From Nemertoderma westbladi (lineage: Eukaryota; Xenacoelomorpha; Nemertodermatida; Nemertodermatidae), in NCBI GenBank assembly GCA_032718475.1, contig JAUCBJ010009135.1, positions 1 to 64,000 of the forward strand: 64,000 nt of DNA. The letters are read 5' to 3'. A program made the translations under genes and the position numbers. Positions 35,158 through 47,358 of this stretch are shown in pieces (within the stretch, counting starts at the first letter, position 1; the number at the start of each line of letters is the position of its first letter). The notes beneath the pieces were generated by a model. That model had not been told where the DNA came from. It saw nothing but the letters and a program-made list of their open reading frames with translations, and did no database searches.

Positions 35158-37602
35158 AAGATATTCCATTCTCCATCGATTGGCAAATGAACTTAATATT
35201 GTTTGTAACCATTCTTGTCGTCGTGTTAAACCATCACCATTCTCCAAATAAGTTTCATCATCTTTCATTTCATCTATCGATTCATTGGTAATTTGACTCA
35301 AAGTGGTTACTCTATATCCACAAATAAGTTGAGATGGACTTATTGGAATAGTATCGTCTGCTCCGGAATGTACATAGGTCAATGGACGGTCATTAATTAA
35401 AGCTTCAATTTCTGTTAACACGGTTTGCAATTCATCACGAGTTATAAGATTACAACCAAGAACTTTCTTTAAAGTTGTCTTTGTAATCCCAATGAGTCTT
35501 TCCCAAAATCCACCAAACCAGGGGGCGCCAACTGGGATGAATTGCCAGTCAATTTTCATTCTTAAGAGGAACGATTTAATCCTATTATGGCCATGAAGTT
35601 CCGCTAAGATATTGCTAGACGCTACGAAAGTGGAAGAATTATCGCTTATCATTCGTTTCGGGGTGCCACGACGGCTTATGAATCTACGAAATGCAAACAG
35701 AAAACTCTCTGCTGAATTATCGTTTACTAGTTCTAAGTGTACTGCACGAGTTGCAGGGCACGTAAATAATGCAATGTAGACCTTATATTTTTCATCAGTA
35801 TCGCGGACGAATAGGTGGCCGGTATAATCAACTCCACAAATTGTAAATGGACGTGATGTTTCTAAACGATACTTAGGAAGAGGAGGAAGGATTGGAGGTA
35901 TATAGGGGCTTCCTTGTACCTTCCTGCATGGTACACAATGGCGAATAACTGATCCAACACGTTGTCGGATACGTGGTATCCAATACCGTTGTCTTATATC
36001 AACAATAGTTTCTGCAACACCTGCGTGTAATCTGGAATGTGAATCGGAAATAATAAGTTCGGTTAGGAAATGTTTCGATGGAAGTAAAATCGGTAGTTTA
36101 CACTCCCAAGGCAATGAGGAATATGTTATACGTCCACTGCAACGTATAATAGTATTTACTAAACAGAGATTAAGTTGTCTGACTAAGTGCGGTATTGGTC
36201 CTCTCTTGGTCTCGAGATATGAATACTCCTTTGAGTATGTTTCTCGCTGAGCATTTCGAATTAATTTCAATTCAGTGCTTACGATATCGCTTACTTGTAA
36301 CGAAGGTATATCTTTCGGAAAATTAATTGGAAATTTATCAGATGGTTTTTCGCCACTCTTACTACGCCTTTTAATAGAAGATTTCACCTTTCGGATAAAC
36401 TTTAACACATAAGAAAGAATATTTACATAAGAACGATAGTTATTCTTAACTAGTAGGGCTTGGAAATTTATAGTCTCATCACCAAGGCTTGTTGTCACAG
36501 TTGTAATCAAGGTTGAATCACGCATTGACTCTTCAGCACAATAACATTTGGAATTACTAATGACGGATTGGTCAGGCCAGGAATCATGGTTTGTTAACCA
36601 ATCAGGTCCCTTTCTCCATAAAGTTGAGTTCAGCAGTATTTTCGCTGAGACTCCACGAGACAGAAGATCGCTAGGATTGTCATCCGTAGGTAAATGATAA
36701 AAATTTCCATTGGGAAGCAGTTTATTTACTGCATTCACTCGACTGCGCACATATTGACTATTTATATCTACTTTATTTAGCCACGTTAGAGCGATAGTAC
36801 TATCTGACCACAAACACAGTTTATTTACAATGACATTATTTGCATAAGAATTTTTGCAGTATAACATCAATCTGGCACCTACAGTTATCGCTGTAAGTTC
36901 AAGTTGGGGCAATGTCGGTGACCTTTTACTCACAATTTTCAAATTGTTAGCTTTATTTTCTTTACAATTTACAGGGGTAACTTTTGCTTTAGCCATTATT
37001 ATATTTGAATCCGTACTGGATACACAATAAACAACAGCCCCATAGGCTGTAAGTGATGCGTCACAAAAAACGTGTAGATCACAATTATCTCCTACAGGTA
37101 AATAACGTTGCACAGTATAGCTCAGGGATAAATTAATATCGTTAACAATTTTACTCCACTTTGTACACAAATTGTCAGGTAATTTATCATCCCATGCATA
37201 ATTTTGTTTCCATAACGATTGAATAAAAATTCTACTAGATATAGTCACTGGGATGATAAAACCGCATGGGTCATACACCGTAGACGAATCGCTAAGTACA
37301 GTACGTTTAGTTATATTAGAATTATCGATAGTTATAACACGATTAGGATACTGTAAAATATCTAAATCAATATTCCAAGATAAACCAAAAATACTCGTAA
37401 TATTATCTGGTTTTTTAGGTCCAAGTTTGTCACCAGAGATAATTTCTTGTAATTCGATACAATTAGACTGCCATTCCCTCAAAGGAAAACCACCACTTTC
37501 AATAATTTTGCGACTATTATGATACATATCAATAATTTCGCTAACTGAGTTACTGCCACACATTAAATTGTCAACGTAAAGGTTACGTAATAAAATAGGC
37601 AC
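34954..37602 (-). pseudogene. BEL/Pao pol: RT core, RNase H, integrase (interrupted at 35157)
   Basis: The same pol frame extends upstream to the nonsense codon at 37744-37746. Visible are LYVDN (a YVDD variant), a BEL-type connection domain, RNase H (HVFCDASLTAYGAVVY), the integrase His/Cys region (HCVPCRKVQG) and core (CGVDYTGHLF, PKRMISDNSSTF, GGFWERLIG). At 35157 the coding sequence is cut by a 1553-bp insertion. The last ~65 codons of this open frame read into that insertion and are not pol. The true C-terminus continues at 33601. Confidence 0.92.
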
Positions 37603-37826
37603 ATATTCTGCTAAATCAGTTTCTGAAAAACTTTCTATGTGATGACGTAATGTAGCGTTTAGTAAAAATGAACTAGAAGTAGCACCGAAAAGAACAACTT
37701 TGAAACGATATATTTGTGATGCACTATTAATATCAGTTGGGTTTTAAAACCATAAAAATCGGAGTGCATCCCTATCAATAGTATGGAGTCTAATTTGCAA
37801 AAAAGCTTTTTCTATATCGGACAGTG

Positions 37827-40340
37827 CTACAAATTTATATAAACGAAAACGCAATAATAAATTTCCCATTTCATGGTTAAGGTTTGGACCAGAATGTAAA
37901 CAATGAATGTAAGGCTAGGGCTATTTCTACTACCTCTAGCCGAACAATCAAAAACTACACGAATGGGTGTCGTCGAAGACTGCGGTTTAGCAACCGAATG
38001 ATGTGCTAAATAGTGCACAATATGTTCAGGGGGTTGATCGGGTTCAACTGTTTCAATAAACCCTCGGCTTAATTGATCTCCGATGATTTGCCCGTAGTTA
38101 AGTAATAGGTTGGGTTTGTCTGATAAGCGTGACAGGAGACTATCCAACCGCCGTTTAGCGAGATTATAATTAGTTGGAAGCGTGGGATGTTCGCGTTTCC
38201 ATGGTAACCTTGCATGGTATTTGCCGTTTTCGAATTTGATACCATTCTGGAACTCCTGAAGAATAGCATCCTCCGAGTCATCTATATTCTCGTATTGGAT
38301 TCCAATTGAATCCAATGACCATAGTTTCTTAATTAAATCGTCGACGCTGTCTTCGTATGCTCCGTCATTGGAGCCGATTAATAACGTGGAAATGGCGTTG
38401 TAATTATCTGAATCCCCGTTAGGTTCAATTTTACCGGCCAACAGATTACCAAATAAGGAAGGAATAATATACAGTCCGTCAATCGTTTCACCAATTGGAA
38501 TAAAGTTAAAGCATTGGTCTGACCCGATTAGTAGTGAGAAATCATTATTGGAATCGCTGCTAGTATCCGCCAGCTTAACGCCACGATCTAGTAATTTATT
38601 GACAATATGAGTTCGTTGAGGCATGTATATGTGGACTGAGAACTCGTCTACGACAGCGGCATGTAGACGTTTCAATCCAATTTCTGTCGATACAACGAAT
38701 TCTACGATATCGTAATCCTTATAGATACCAAGTTTGTTAATTCCATCCAACCTCATGTTTATGTGACCACATACAGTTAATTGTAGGTCATTGGCAACTT
38801 TACGAGTAAGTAATGTACGCTGTGAACCGGGGTCCATTAACGCTCGAATTTCGTAAGCTCGATTATCACCGTAGATAATCGGTACGATAGCAGTGGGAAG
38901 AACTGTACTGCCACCGAATTGAGGACTCGTAGTGGTCATCAATGTAGCTCCGCTAATATCAACGTTGCAGTTTGCAGAGGATTGATCCAATATAGTTGCG
39001 ACTGTAGAATCGGATGGGTTAGGGTTATTCGTAGTTTTATGAAAATGTAATGCCGTGTGATGACGGCGATTGCACGATCGACATCGTTCGGAACTCCGAC
39101 ATTGTAAGGCTGTATGCTTTGGTCGGAGACAATTTGTACACAAACCCAATTCGTGAGAACGTTGGTTCCGACTTTCACCCGTAATATATTTATCGCAATT
39201 AATAACGGGATGTTTACCTTTACATAGATAACAATTCCACCTGGAAACGTTTCCCCCAGTGGCGAATGAACCAACAGTTCCTTCGGGTTTGGTTATACCA
39301 TAATCACTAGATTGATTATCATTAAACGATTTAAAATGTTTACTTTTGTCATTCGATTTCGATCCATTCTGTCCCGATTTTAATGTGGGTAGTTTGGCCT
39401 CCTTCTCGAGTGCTTTCAACTGTTCGATTTCTTCTTGTAACGCTACCCGTAGTTCCGGAAGATTCCATGTACCTTGTGACTTGTGATTCCATGTGACCTT
39501 AGATGCGCGATTAATGTTACTACGAACTATGGCTGGTAGTTTTCTGAGGATTATTGCTGCGTATACATAACCAGAATGTTCGATATCGTTATTCAAATTC
39601 TGAATACCTCTTATATGAGCCTCGTATTTTGCTCGAAATGAGGATAAATCGGTCGATGTTGCAGCGGGTTTCTCCAAATCAAAGATTGCATGCATACGTG
39701 CCTGCAGAATCAGATGCGGTTTACCATATGTTTCCTTTAGCAACACAATCGCTTCCTCGTAATCCTCATCGGTTAGTTGAAATTCCGAAATTAATTGCAA
39801 GGCTTCCCCCTTCAGTTGGCCCTTTAAATAATCGAATTTATTTCCTCCGGATAAATCGGGTCGGTTGTGGACTGAATTCTGAAAACGGTCCCAAAAGTTG
39901 GGCCATTCTAACGCGGTGCCATCAAACAATGGAAGTTTTAGTTGTGGAAGTTTCTGGTGGAACTCCATACCGTTGCCAAGATTGGCTGAAAAACCCGTTG
40001 TATTTGCAGCCGACGTGTTGGAATTGACGTTGGATGAGGAGACGTGCATTCGACTTTCCACACGTTGTAGGATGTCGCAAATGTCTCCCATAAAATCCGA
40101 GGCTACGGCTAGCTCGCGTTCCAAATCCGATTCGGTATCGATTAGAAGTTCTATTTCCTCGTCAAGTTTCCCTAATTTATCACGTTGTGCACATAATTGC
40201 ATATACCTTTTGGATAGGCCTACCGCTACCGGTACCTGAGCATCAGGTCTGATAAGCTCCTCGATTTCGTTAATCAGTCGCCTCGCCAAGCCACGGTGGC
40301 CTTTTCGGCGTTGATGTAGCGATTCCCACGTATCCGACAT
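37827..40340 (-). pseudogene. BEL/Pao gag-protease and start of RT, ends at a frameshift
   Basis: Starts at ATG 40340 (MSDTWESLHQRRKGHR). It has a coiled N-terminal region, a DUF1759-type capsid domain at about residues 130-290, three Cys/His knuckles at about 370-435 (CYLCKGKHPVINC, CTNCLRPKHTALQC, CRSCNRRHH), and a retropepsin-like domain with ALMDPGSQRTLLT near 500. The amino-terminal part of the reverse transcriptase follows (HPTLPTNYNLAKRRLDSLL). The frame is lost at about 37,900, so the last ~25 residues of this reading are out of register. It assembled particles and processed the polyprotein in the intact ancestor. Confidence 0.92.
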
Positions 40341-40382
40341 CGAATTAGTGACGCTTTCACTATCCGGGTCCAGGCACCAAAA

Positions 40383-40721
40383 TGTCGAGGAATGGGGGCG
40401 TTTACGGTAATGTCTTGAGGAATGTTAATCCCATGGTTTGCGTTGTGTTTCGTTGGGAAAAGAAATGTTAATTCTCTTCATAGTCATATAAAACGTACAT
40501 TTAAAATAGTAAGAGGTAGTAATTAACATTGAAGAAGTGCACAGCACACATGCAGATTGACTGACATTGTCAACTGAACGGCAGAAAAAGGCCTATACAT
40601 ACAGCAGAAGAGGTACCGGAACTTCCGGTGCACAATTACGGTAGCAACTACAGACTAACTGAATAAGTAGGGTATACTTATACACAATTAAAGTTATACA
40701 TACAGTATAAATTTTACGACA
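40383..40721 (-). repeat. 5' LTR of BEL/Pao element
   Basis: Same 339-bp sequence as 32655-32993, followed on the plus strand by the duplicated GAACC. On the minus strand it is upstream of gag. Confidence 0.95.
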
Positions 40722-41627
40722 GAACCGGAAGGACGCCCCGGGCTGACAACATAAATCAAAGCTAAAGTAAACACTATCTCTCCTTCATAGACTTATGTCT
40801 TCAATATACTACCCAGAGATAGTCAGTAGTCCCAGGCTATACAAAATTAGTTACCTCGGAGCCAGCAGCTGCTACAGAGTATTACATAACACAAATCCAT
40901 TTACTATAACATTGCCTTTCTTTCCATTTCTTTGTCACATTTTCTCAGTTACCCCCCCCCCCCCCCACACCCCACCCCACCCCTAAGCAGTCTCATCAAA
41001 CCACCTGAATTATTGCAGGAGTTAAAAGTATCACATTGTCCTAATCCAAATCAACTTGAGATACAAAGAACAATGTTTATTTATTTATTTTTCAGATACA
41101 TCGCCAACACTTTCTTCTTTATGCTCATATTAAGTATACCGTAAAAACTCTTAACCCAGTGGCCCCCTACTGTAAGAAATGTACATACGCCAAATGTCAA
41201 TATGTGCGCCGCCTCGTCGGATTCCGAGTGGCCCACACCCGCCCACCGTGCAGACACGATGATACAGAAAAGTAGCAAAACTGGATAATTTTTTTTGTAA
41301 ATAAATAAAGTTTCTCAAAACCCAACGTTTTATAGGACTATTATTCGATAAAATAAAAGTAAGCGGAAAATATCGCTATTTTCACTCATTATAAATTTAG
41401 CGAAATTCAACTATTCTGTACGAGTGCTTGAGTTTTACACTAGCCGGCAGGTTTTTGGCACGAGCGAAGCGAATGTTAAAATGCCAACGAGATTTTTTTT
41501 TTTCAGAAAAAATAACCATTCCTATATTGCATGAAGCTTGTTATAGTGATAGTATATATTTAATTAATTAAACCATCCTAATATCATATTCCACAAATAG
41601 AATGAAAATCCAGAAATATCCAGAAAT
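40722..41627. other. Non-coding DNA after the BEL/Pao element
   Basis: No gene recognised. A 15-base C run sits at 40952-40966. Bases 41512-41621 duplicate 30871-30981. Short frames at 40795-41278 show no motif. Confidence 0.5.
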
Positions 41628-42210
41628 AAATTTGTACGTTTTTGTCCGTCTTTTTTGAAATTTTATTTCCGAAATTTTTAATTCGACAACGCGGGTAGGA
41701 ATCCACTAATTCTTTTATGAAACTCGTAGAAGACCATTGGGGCTACGTTCCTATCGAATGGGGGTACAACAAATATGTCGGCAATAGGGGCCAAAAAGGG
41801 CCAGAATTTGTAAAGTAGTTTTTATCGAATAATTTTTTATTTTTAACTTTAGTTGGTTAAGGTACATTCTATACAGTCAATATCCATACGGGGAATTCAA
41901 ATATGCTATCGGTTTTGCTCCGCGGACGCTATTAAAAAAATGAGGGCCAAAATTATAATTTCGCGCTTCAAACTTGCTTCGCGGGAAATCGTCTAGCTCG
42001 AAAACTACTTAACTTACGGGAGATTTGTTTACACAGACTTATAGTGCGTTAAATTATCTATCTAACAGCGTTAATCACAGCGCCGGAGGTATTATAAAAC
42101 TGGAGCGGCAGGCGATCGTGTGAAATATAATATTTATAAAAAAGGGACGAAAAACGTTTTTTTCTTAATAATCTGCTGTTCTATTATAATTTAGCTCTTT
42201 GCGCCTAAAC

Positions 42211-42297
42211 TGAGAATGTGTCATTAATGAGGTGTCGTCTGCAAACAATGTACTGTACATTGTTTGCAGACGACACCTCATTAATGACACATTCTCA
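42211..42297. repeat. Perfect 43-bp palindrome at the LINE 5' junction
   Basis: Bases 42211-42253 are the exact reverse complement of 42255-42297, with a single T between. The right arm is LINE coding sequence for the catalytic FADD region of reverse transcriptase. Confidence 0.95.
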
Positions 42298-43099
42298 CAA
42301 ACTTCTAGACCTGATTGACACAACGAATTTAAATTTGAATGCAATATCCGACTGGTTAATAGATAACAAATTATCACTCAATACTGACAAAACAGAGTAT
42401 ACCATCTACAGTAACTCTAAATCAAGACAATGCATTTTACCACCAATTAAAATCAAAGATAAAATTCTTAAAAAAACGGGGACTGCAAAATACTTAGGTA
42501 TCCTAATTGATAATAATCTAAATTTCAGATATCATATCAAATATATTCTTAAAAAAATCTCAAAATCTGCTGGACTTTTTTATCGCTTACGTCATATTTT
42601 CCCGTTACATATTTTACGTACGCTGTTTTTTTCACTAATTTACCCCTATGTGCAATATGGGTTAATTGTATGGGGAAGTACTTATTCTTCTATAATTAAA
42701 CCTGTTAGAATTAAAATAAATAAAATTTTAAGGGTTATGACGTTTAGCCACTTCCAAGAGTCATCCCTCCCTTTGTATCGAAAGCTAAATATATTGCCAG
42801 TTGAAAATTTATATAAATATCAAGTTTGCAGCATTATGTACGACGTTAGCCGAGATTTATCCTCGCCCTTATCACAATTATTTACTAAACTTTCAACACA
42901 TCACTCATATAACACAAGAGCTGCAGCAGCGGGAGGCTTTCATTTCCCAAGGGTAAGACTAAATATAGCGCACCAATCGTTAGCAATGCAAGGTCCCAAA
43001 CTGTGGAATACCTTAGACCCAGAAATTCGACGTATACCTAATAAATCTATTTTTTTGAAAAAATTAAAATCGTTTTACCTATATTCTCAAAACCGTTAG
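42255..43099 (+). pseudogene. 5'-truncated LINE reverse transcriptase fragment (CR1/Jockey-like)
   Basis: Open frame covering the C-terminal half of a reverse transcriptase. It begins at the palindrome with TLFADDTSLMTHSHKL, then NAISDWLIDNKLSLNTDKTE, KTGTAKYLGILIDNNLNF, LFFSLIYPYVQYGLIVWGST, and a thumb-like tail ending YLYSQNR. The fingers and palm upstream of FADD are missing, so it cannot polymerise. The clade is CR1/Jockey-like by the SLNTDKT and YLGI-x-ID motifs and is distinct from the RTE-like LINE. The frame is intact for nearly 290 codons, so the insertion is not very old. The inverted left arm at 42211-42253 precedes it. Confidence 0.8.
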
Positions 43100-44639
43100 A
43101 ATCTGTTAAGGGTACTAATAAATTAACTAAAAACGAGAGAAAGCCGCCCCAATATTAGATTATTACAACAACATATCCATTGGGTAAGAAAGTGGAGGAG
43201 AGCCAGCCCGTCTCTTAATTTTTTACTTTATATTACGCGATCAATTTTCACTCATCTCGTCATGAGCCCAACATGTATGTAACCTTTTGTTAAATTTGTT
43301 GGCTAAGCGTTTGCGGTTGTTTGGGCGGAGTGTGGTAGGGCTACACTTTTCACACTTAAATATTTTGGTTGTGAAATGTTACAGGGCATAGCTATCTGAG
43401 ATATTTCATTTATATTTTCTTATGAGAGGAAGAAGAACATACAACGTTATTTACTATATATGTAACAAAATAATTGTTTTCGGGTTTAACTTGGAAGCCT
43501 CCCCAAATAGTTGATATACAATTATATTTAAAATTATTTCCATGGTCATGGTCATTCACCCGTCTTTAGTTAGAAATTTGTTTGCATGAAAGACAGTTTA
43601 GTTTAGTTTTTACTGATTTATTATCTCTTATCTGACTGGGGTAATAATAAAGGATAGGATAAATGGAAGCAAAGTGTGACAGTAACAAATATTTCCCCGT
43701 CACCCTAGCATGTCTTAAGTATATGATATATCAAAGGGGGAAGTTTGGATTCACTGCATAAATGCAGTTCACCAAACTTCCCCCGAATGCACACTGTAAC
43801 TTCCCCCTTCCCACAAATATCCACTGTTAAATTAATTTGAAGCGATATAATAAGTACAAAATTGTGCGAGTTTTTAATTGTGTGGTCCAATTGTTATTCG
43901 ATTTCTATTTATTATTTAAAGTGCATTTAATATCACACTGGTTTTTAGAATATTATACTATACAACCTTATGTTTTATTAATTTACCCAATCGAAGCCTC
44001 ATAAGGGCCGCTTATTTGTACGCATATCCCCTAATGCGCTCAGTAAGGTTCAAACAACATATTAATATGAAAATAAAGTATCTGCAAAGAAAATAACCCA
44101 ATACTATATAATTTGACCTTATTAAAAAATTTGCACTTTTGCACACTTATTTGTACAAATGCACTTTAGCAGATCGTAATGGTGGCTCTTATTTAACAAA
44201 CTTATGTTTATCCTCTACCGATCTACGATGGTGTATGATCAAGTGTCAGTCGCTAAAAGTGTCAAAAATCCAATTTAATAAATCTGGATTTGCGATTTTG
44301 GACCATATTCATGGACATTTTAAGTCACTTTATAGACATAAAAAGTTAAACAAATGTTACGATTATAGTTAGAAATCATTCCAAACTACATTTTAATCCA
44401 AAAAATAACATTCTACGATGAATAGAACTGGAAATAATAGTGTTTAAAATATCGAAAAAATGTTCACTATTTAAGTGCATTTTGCAGTAAGTGCACATAA
44501 GTCTTTTCCCAAATTGTATCCTATTTCACACACTACAATCTATCCTCTATCCAATGAAAAAAGTTTCAGATTAAACGGCCCTGTAGAACAGAAGTTATTT
44601 ATGTTTAAAAATAGTCACTCGAAAATTTCTAATTCTCTT
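43100..44639. other. Non-coding interior of the inverted-arm unit
   Basis: AT-rich. No supported gene. The repeated phrase AAGTTTGG/AACTTCCCCC around 43735-43805 forms a local inverted repeat. Short frames at 43705-43890 and 44139-44372 have no recognisable motif. Confidence 0.5.
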
Positions 44640-44712
44640 GGTCACATAGTCTAGTGGTTATCAATCACGTTAATGAAACCTAAGTTCGCGGGTTCGAAAT
44701 CCAATATTGACC
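44640..44712 (+). ncRNA. tRNA-like sequence (pseudogene or SINE head)
   Basis: A 73-nt stretch with an A-box-like TAGTCTAGTGG, a near-B-box GGTTCGAAATCC (one extra base) and partly pairing ends GGTCA/TGACC. The opening CACATAGTCTAGTGGTTA strongly resembles tRNA-Glu-type genes. The anticodon arm is not convincing, so this is a decayed tRNA or tRNA-derived repeat. Confidence 0.5.
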
Positions 44713-45570
44713 TGACATATTCTTAATTTTTTTGCAAAAAAAATTATTTTTATTTTTTCACTAAAATCGCTCTAACTCCGGTTCTGGTGGTCCAAATTCA
44801 ATAAAATTGGTATATTCTTTGCCGTAATTTTTTTCTTAATCTTTTGAGAAGGGGTTATTTTTGGCCCCAAAAAAATTAAAAAAAAGGGCCAAAATAACGC
44901 GATATTTTTCGACCCTTAAAATTCGTAATTTTAATTATATATGTTAAGATAAAAGATAGCGGAGTTAATTTGATACTTTTTACAGGTACTTTTGGCGCAA
45001 TACGCAAAATTATAATGGAATAGCGATTTGTTAAAAAAAAAAATTTTTCCTCCCTTTTTATAAATATTATATTTCACACGATCGCCTGCCGCTCCAGTTT
45101 TATAATACCTCCGGCGCTGTGATTAACGCTGTTAGATAGATAATTTAACGCACTATAAGTCTGTGTAAACAAATCTCCCGTAAGTTAAGTAGTTTTCGAG
45201 CTAGACGATTTCCCGCGTAGCAAGTTTGAAGCGCGAAATTATAATTTTGGCCCTCATTTTTTTAATATCATCCTTGGAGCAAAACCGATAGCATATTTGA
45301 ATTCCCCGTATGGATATTGACTGTATAGAATGTACCTTAACCAACTAAAGTTAAAAATAAAAAATTATTCAATAAAAACTACTTTACAAATTCTGGCCCT
45401 TTTTGGCCCCTATTGCCGACATGTTTTTTGTACCCCCATTCGATAGGAACGTAGCCCCAATGGTCTTCTACGAGTTTCATAAAAGAATTAGTGGATTCCT
45501 ACCCGCGTTGTCGAATTAAACATTTCGGAAATAAGTTTTCCAAAAAAGACGGACAAGAACGTACAAATTT

Positions 45571-46170
45571 ACAGCCCCTTTTTCCACCCGAAATTTTAAT
45601 AAATATCTTACCCCCATTCGATACGAAGGTAGTACCACTCTTCCCCTTTCCAACCGCGTTACTTTCGTCCCCGTACGATTAATATTAGCCGAGTTATAGC
45701 GGATCCCGCAAAGTCATTTTGTCCGTTTTTTCAACTTTGACGGACATTTTCGGAAAAAAGGCGTGGTAATCTTTTTTGAAAAAAAAACGAATTCACTAAT
45801 TAATCCCTTCTATCGTATCCCGGCGTCGGCTAAGCAATAACCTAGGGTTTTTTCGAGCCACTGTAGAGCGCCTTTCAAAAAAATTTTAAAATTGTCGAAA
45901 AAATGACGGTTTTTTGTCCGCCGTGTCCGTCGAAGGGTTAGATTTAATAATGTTAGAGTTGCTAATATCTTAGAATTCCGAGCCGCTCCCCTGGTGAGAA
46001 AATAAAAAAATTTGGTCAGTTCCTTCATCGAAAACTCCCCCAGAATCCCAAGTTAACCTATAGTAAACCCTATTCAGGGCAATTATAAACCTGTTGATAA
46101 TAATATTCCATATAGACCTGATCATAATCCGAGAAATTTATATACCGATAATTCTATATTCAATAATACG
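45571..46170. other. AT-rich segment between inverted-arm unit and BEL/Pao remnant
   Basis: No gene recognised. The style (GACGGAC, long A/T runs) continues that of the right inverted arm. The last ~120 bp may be gag leader sequence. I found no LTR here. Confidence 0.45.
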
Positions 46171-47358
46171 ATGGCTCAAGAAAGTTTTACGCGTCAAATG
46201 GCTAGAACCGAAGCCCGTCAAGCGGTAAAGCTTGGAGAGATCGTCAAGTTCAATGGAGATGAGATGAAATGGTTACCTTTTAATGAATATTACAAAGATA
46301 ACATACAGAATTCTGTGCTATCTAACGGAGAGAAACTCAGATACCTCATCGAATGCTTGGAAGGACCTCCCAAGTTAATGGCGTTAAAATTTATTGGACA
46401 TCCAGATGGATTAAGACAAGTTTGGGATACATTAAACATCAGGTATGGTAATAGGAATAATATCGCTAAGTATTTATATGCGAAATTAATGGCGCCCCGA
46501 AAGTTTCTTAGCAGCGGGATTATAGAGTTTGCCGATGAGATTCAGGAGATCTGTAGACAGCTAGATTGGTTAGGTAAGTCTCATGAATACCAGAACTCTA
46601 TGGTTGTAGGAGCCTTAGCATCTACTTTACCAAAGGGTGGAGTAGGTACACGCTGGGACAAGAAAGTGTTATATATGATGGAACAACAACAACGAGACCC
46701 TACCATGGCTGATCTCATGTCCTTCTTAGATAGTGAAGTAAAATTACAACTCATAAAGCAGTCCAGAGAGAAAACATCGGAAAATAAGGTAAGTGAGAAA
46801 CCCGTTTCTAGGAGAAGGGTAACACCAGTGTGTTATACTGACGACGACGAAAGCCAAGTCTCTCAGGAAGAGGACAGCGGGAAAGACACAGCAAAATCTT
46901 ACTATGATAACAAGACCTATAAAGACGTAAGTAAATATAAGTCTCGAACCAGGGACAGGAGAGAACAGGTAACAACAACCCCTCCTACGTCTCCTAAGAG
47001 AATTCACGGAAGAAAGCCCGAAGAAAGAACGAGAGTGCATCAAGTTACCCAAGGTAAAGTGAGTAACATCAAACCAAAATGTGCGCTGTGCGACGGGCCC
47101 CACCGTTTGAGTGCGTGTGCTGAATTCCTAAAGAAATCCCTGGTAGACAGACGTGAAGTCATATGGGATAAGCGGTTATGCTATAATTGCCTCAGACCAG
47201 GACACCAACGGCGAACCTGTTACTCCGAAGTAAAGTGTGCAAAGTGCGGTGCGAAACATCACATCTTGTTACGCAGTGAATTCGAACGAAACAACCCGAG
47301 TCAGGTAAGTGAGCCCGAACTACATGTCCAATTCAGTGATGTAAATGACACTGATTAA
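46171..47358 (+). pseudogene. BEL/Pao remnant: gag with zinc knuckles
   Basis: An ORF of 395 residues, starting MAQESFTRQMARTEARQAVK. A DUF1759-type capsid domain (VKFNGDEMKWLPFNEYY, LRYLIECLEGPPKLMALKFI, YAKLMAPRKF) spans residues ~25-190. A charged linker follows, then knuckles CALCDGPHRLSAC, CYNCLRPGHQRRTC and CAKCGAKHH at ~305-370. It is a different family from the element at 32655-40721. A TAA (47356-47358) separates it from the protease frame, which continues in the same reading frame directly after. The stop is either a natural gag terminator or a mutation. Confidence 0.85.

Larger units (their letters stand above)
32655..40721 (-). mobile_element. BEL/Pao LTR retrotransposon, full length, recent but disabled
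   Basis: Two 339-bp LTRs (32655-32993 and 40383-40721) differ at one base that I can find. The 5-bp duplication GAACC flanks the element (32650-32654 and 40722-40726). On the minus strand a primer-binding region (GGTGCCTGGACCCGG) follows the 5' LTR, and a purine-rich tract (GTGGCGGGAGTG) precedes the 3' LTR. The single gag-pol frame is damaged three ways: a 1-bp frameshift at about 37,900, a nonsense codon at 37744-37746, and a 1553-bp insertion in the last part of pol. Near-identical LTRs mean a young insertion despite this damage. Confidence 0.95.
41628..45570. mobile_element. 3.9-kb unit with ~540-bp inverted repeat arms
   Basis: Bases 41628-42165 are largely the reverse complement of 45030-45570, including the pieces around GATCGCCTGCCGCTCCAGTT and CGATAGGAACGTAGCCCCAA. 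Similarity is about 90% by eye. The central part contains a LINE fragment and a tRNA-like sequence. Long inverted arms suggest a foldback or long-TIR DNA transposon. I could not define a target duplication: the left arm abuts a duplicated 110-bp segment and the right arm continues into related AT-rich sequence. Confidence 0.65.

Noticed and set aside
44640-44712. Functional tRNA gene
   Set aside because: The B-box has an extra base and no clean anticodon stem-loop can be drawn, so I list it only as tRNA-like.
47356-47358. Programmed stop-codon readthrough between gag and pol of the BEL/Pao remnant
   Set aside because: Readthrough is possible, but the downstream pol lacks its RT core, so the stop may simply be decay. 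I have no context motif to support recoding.
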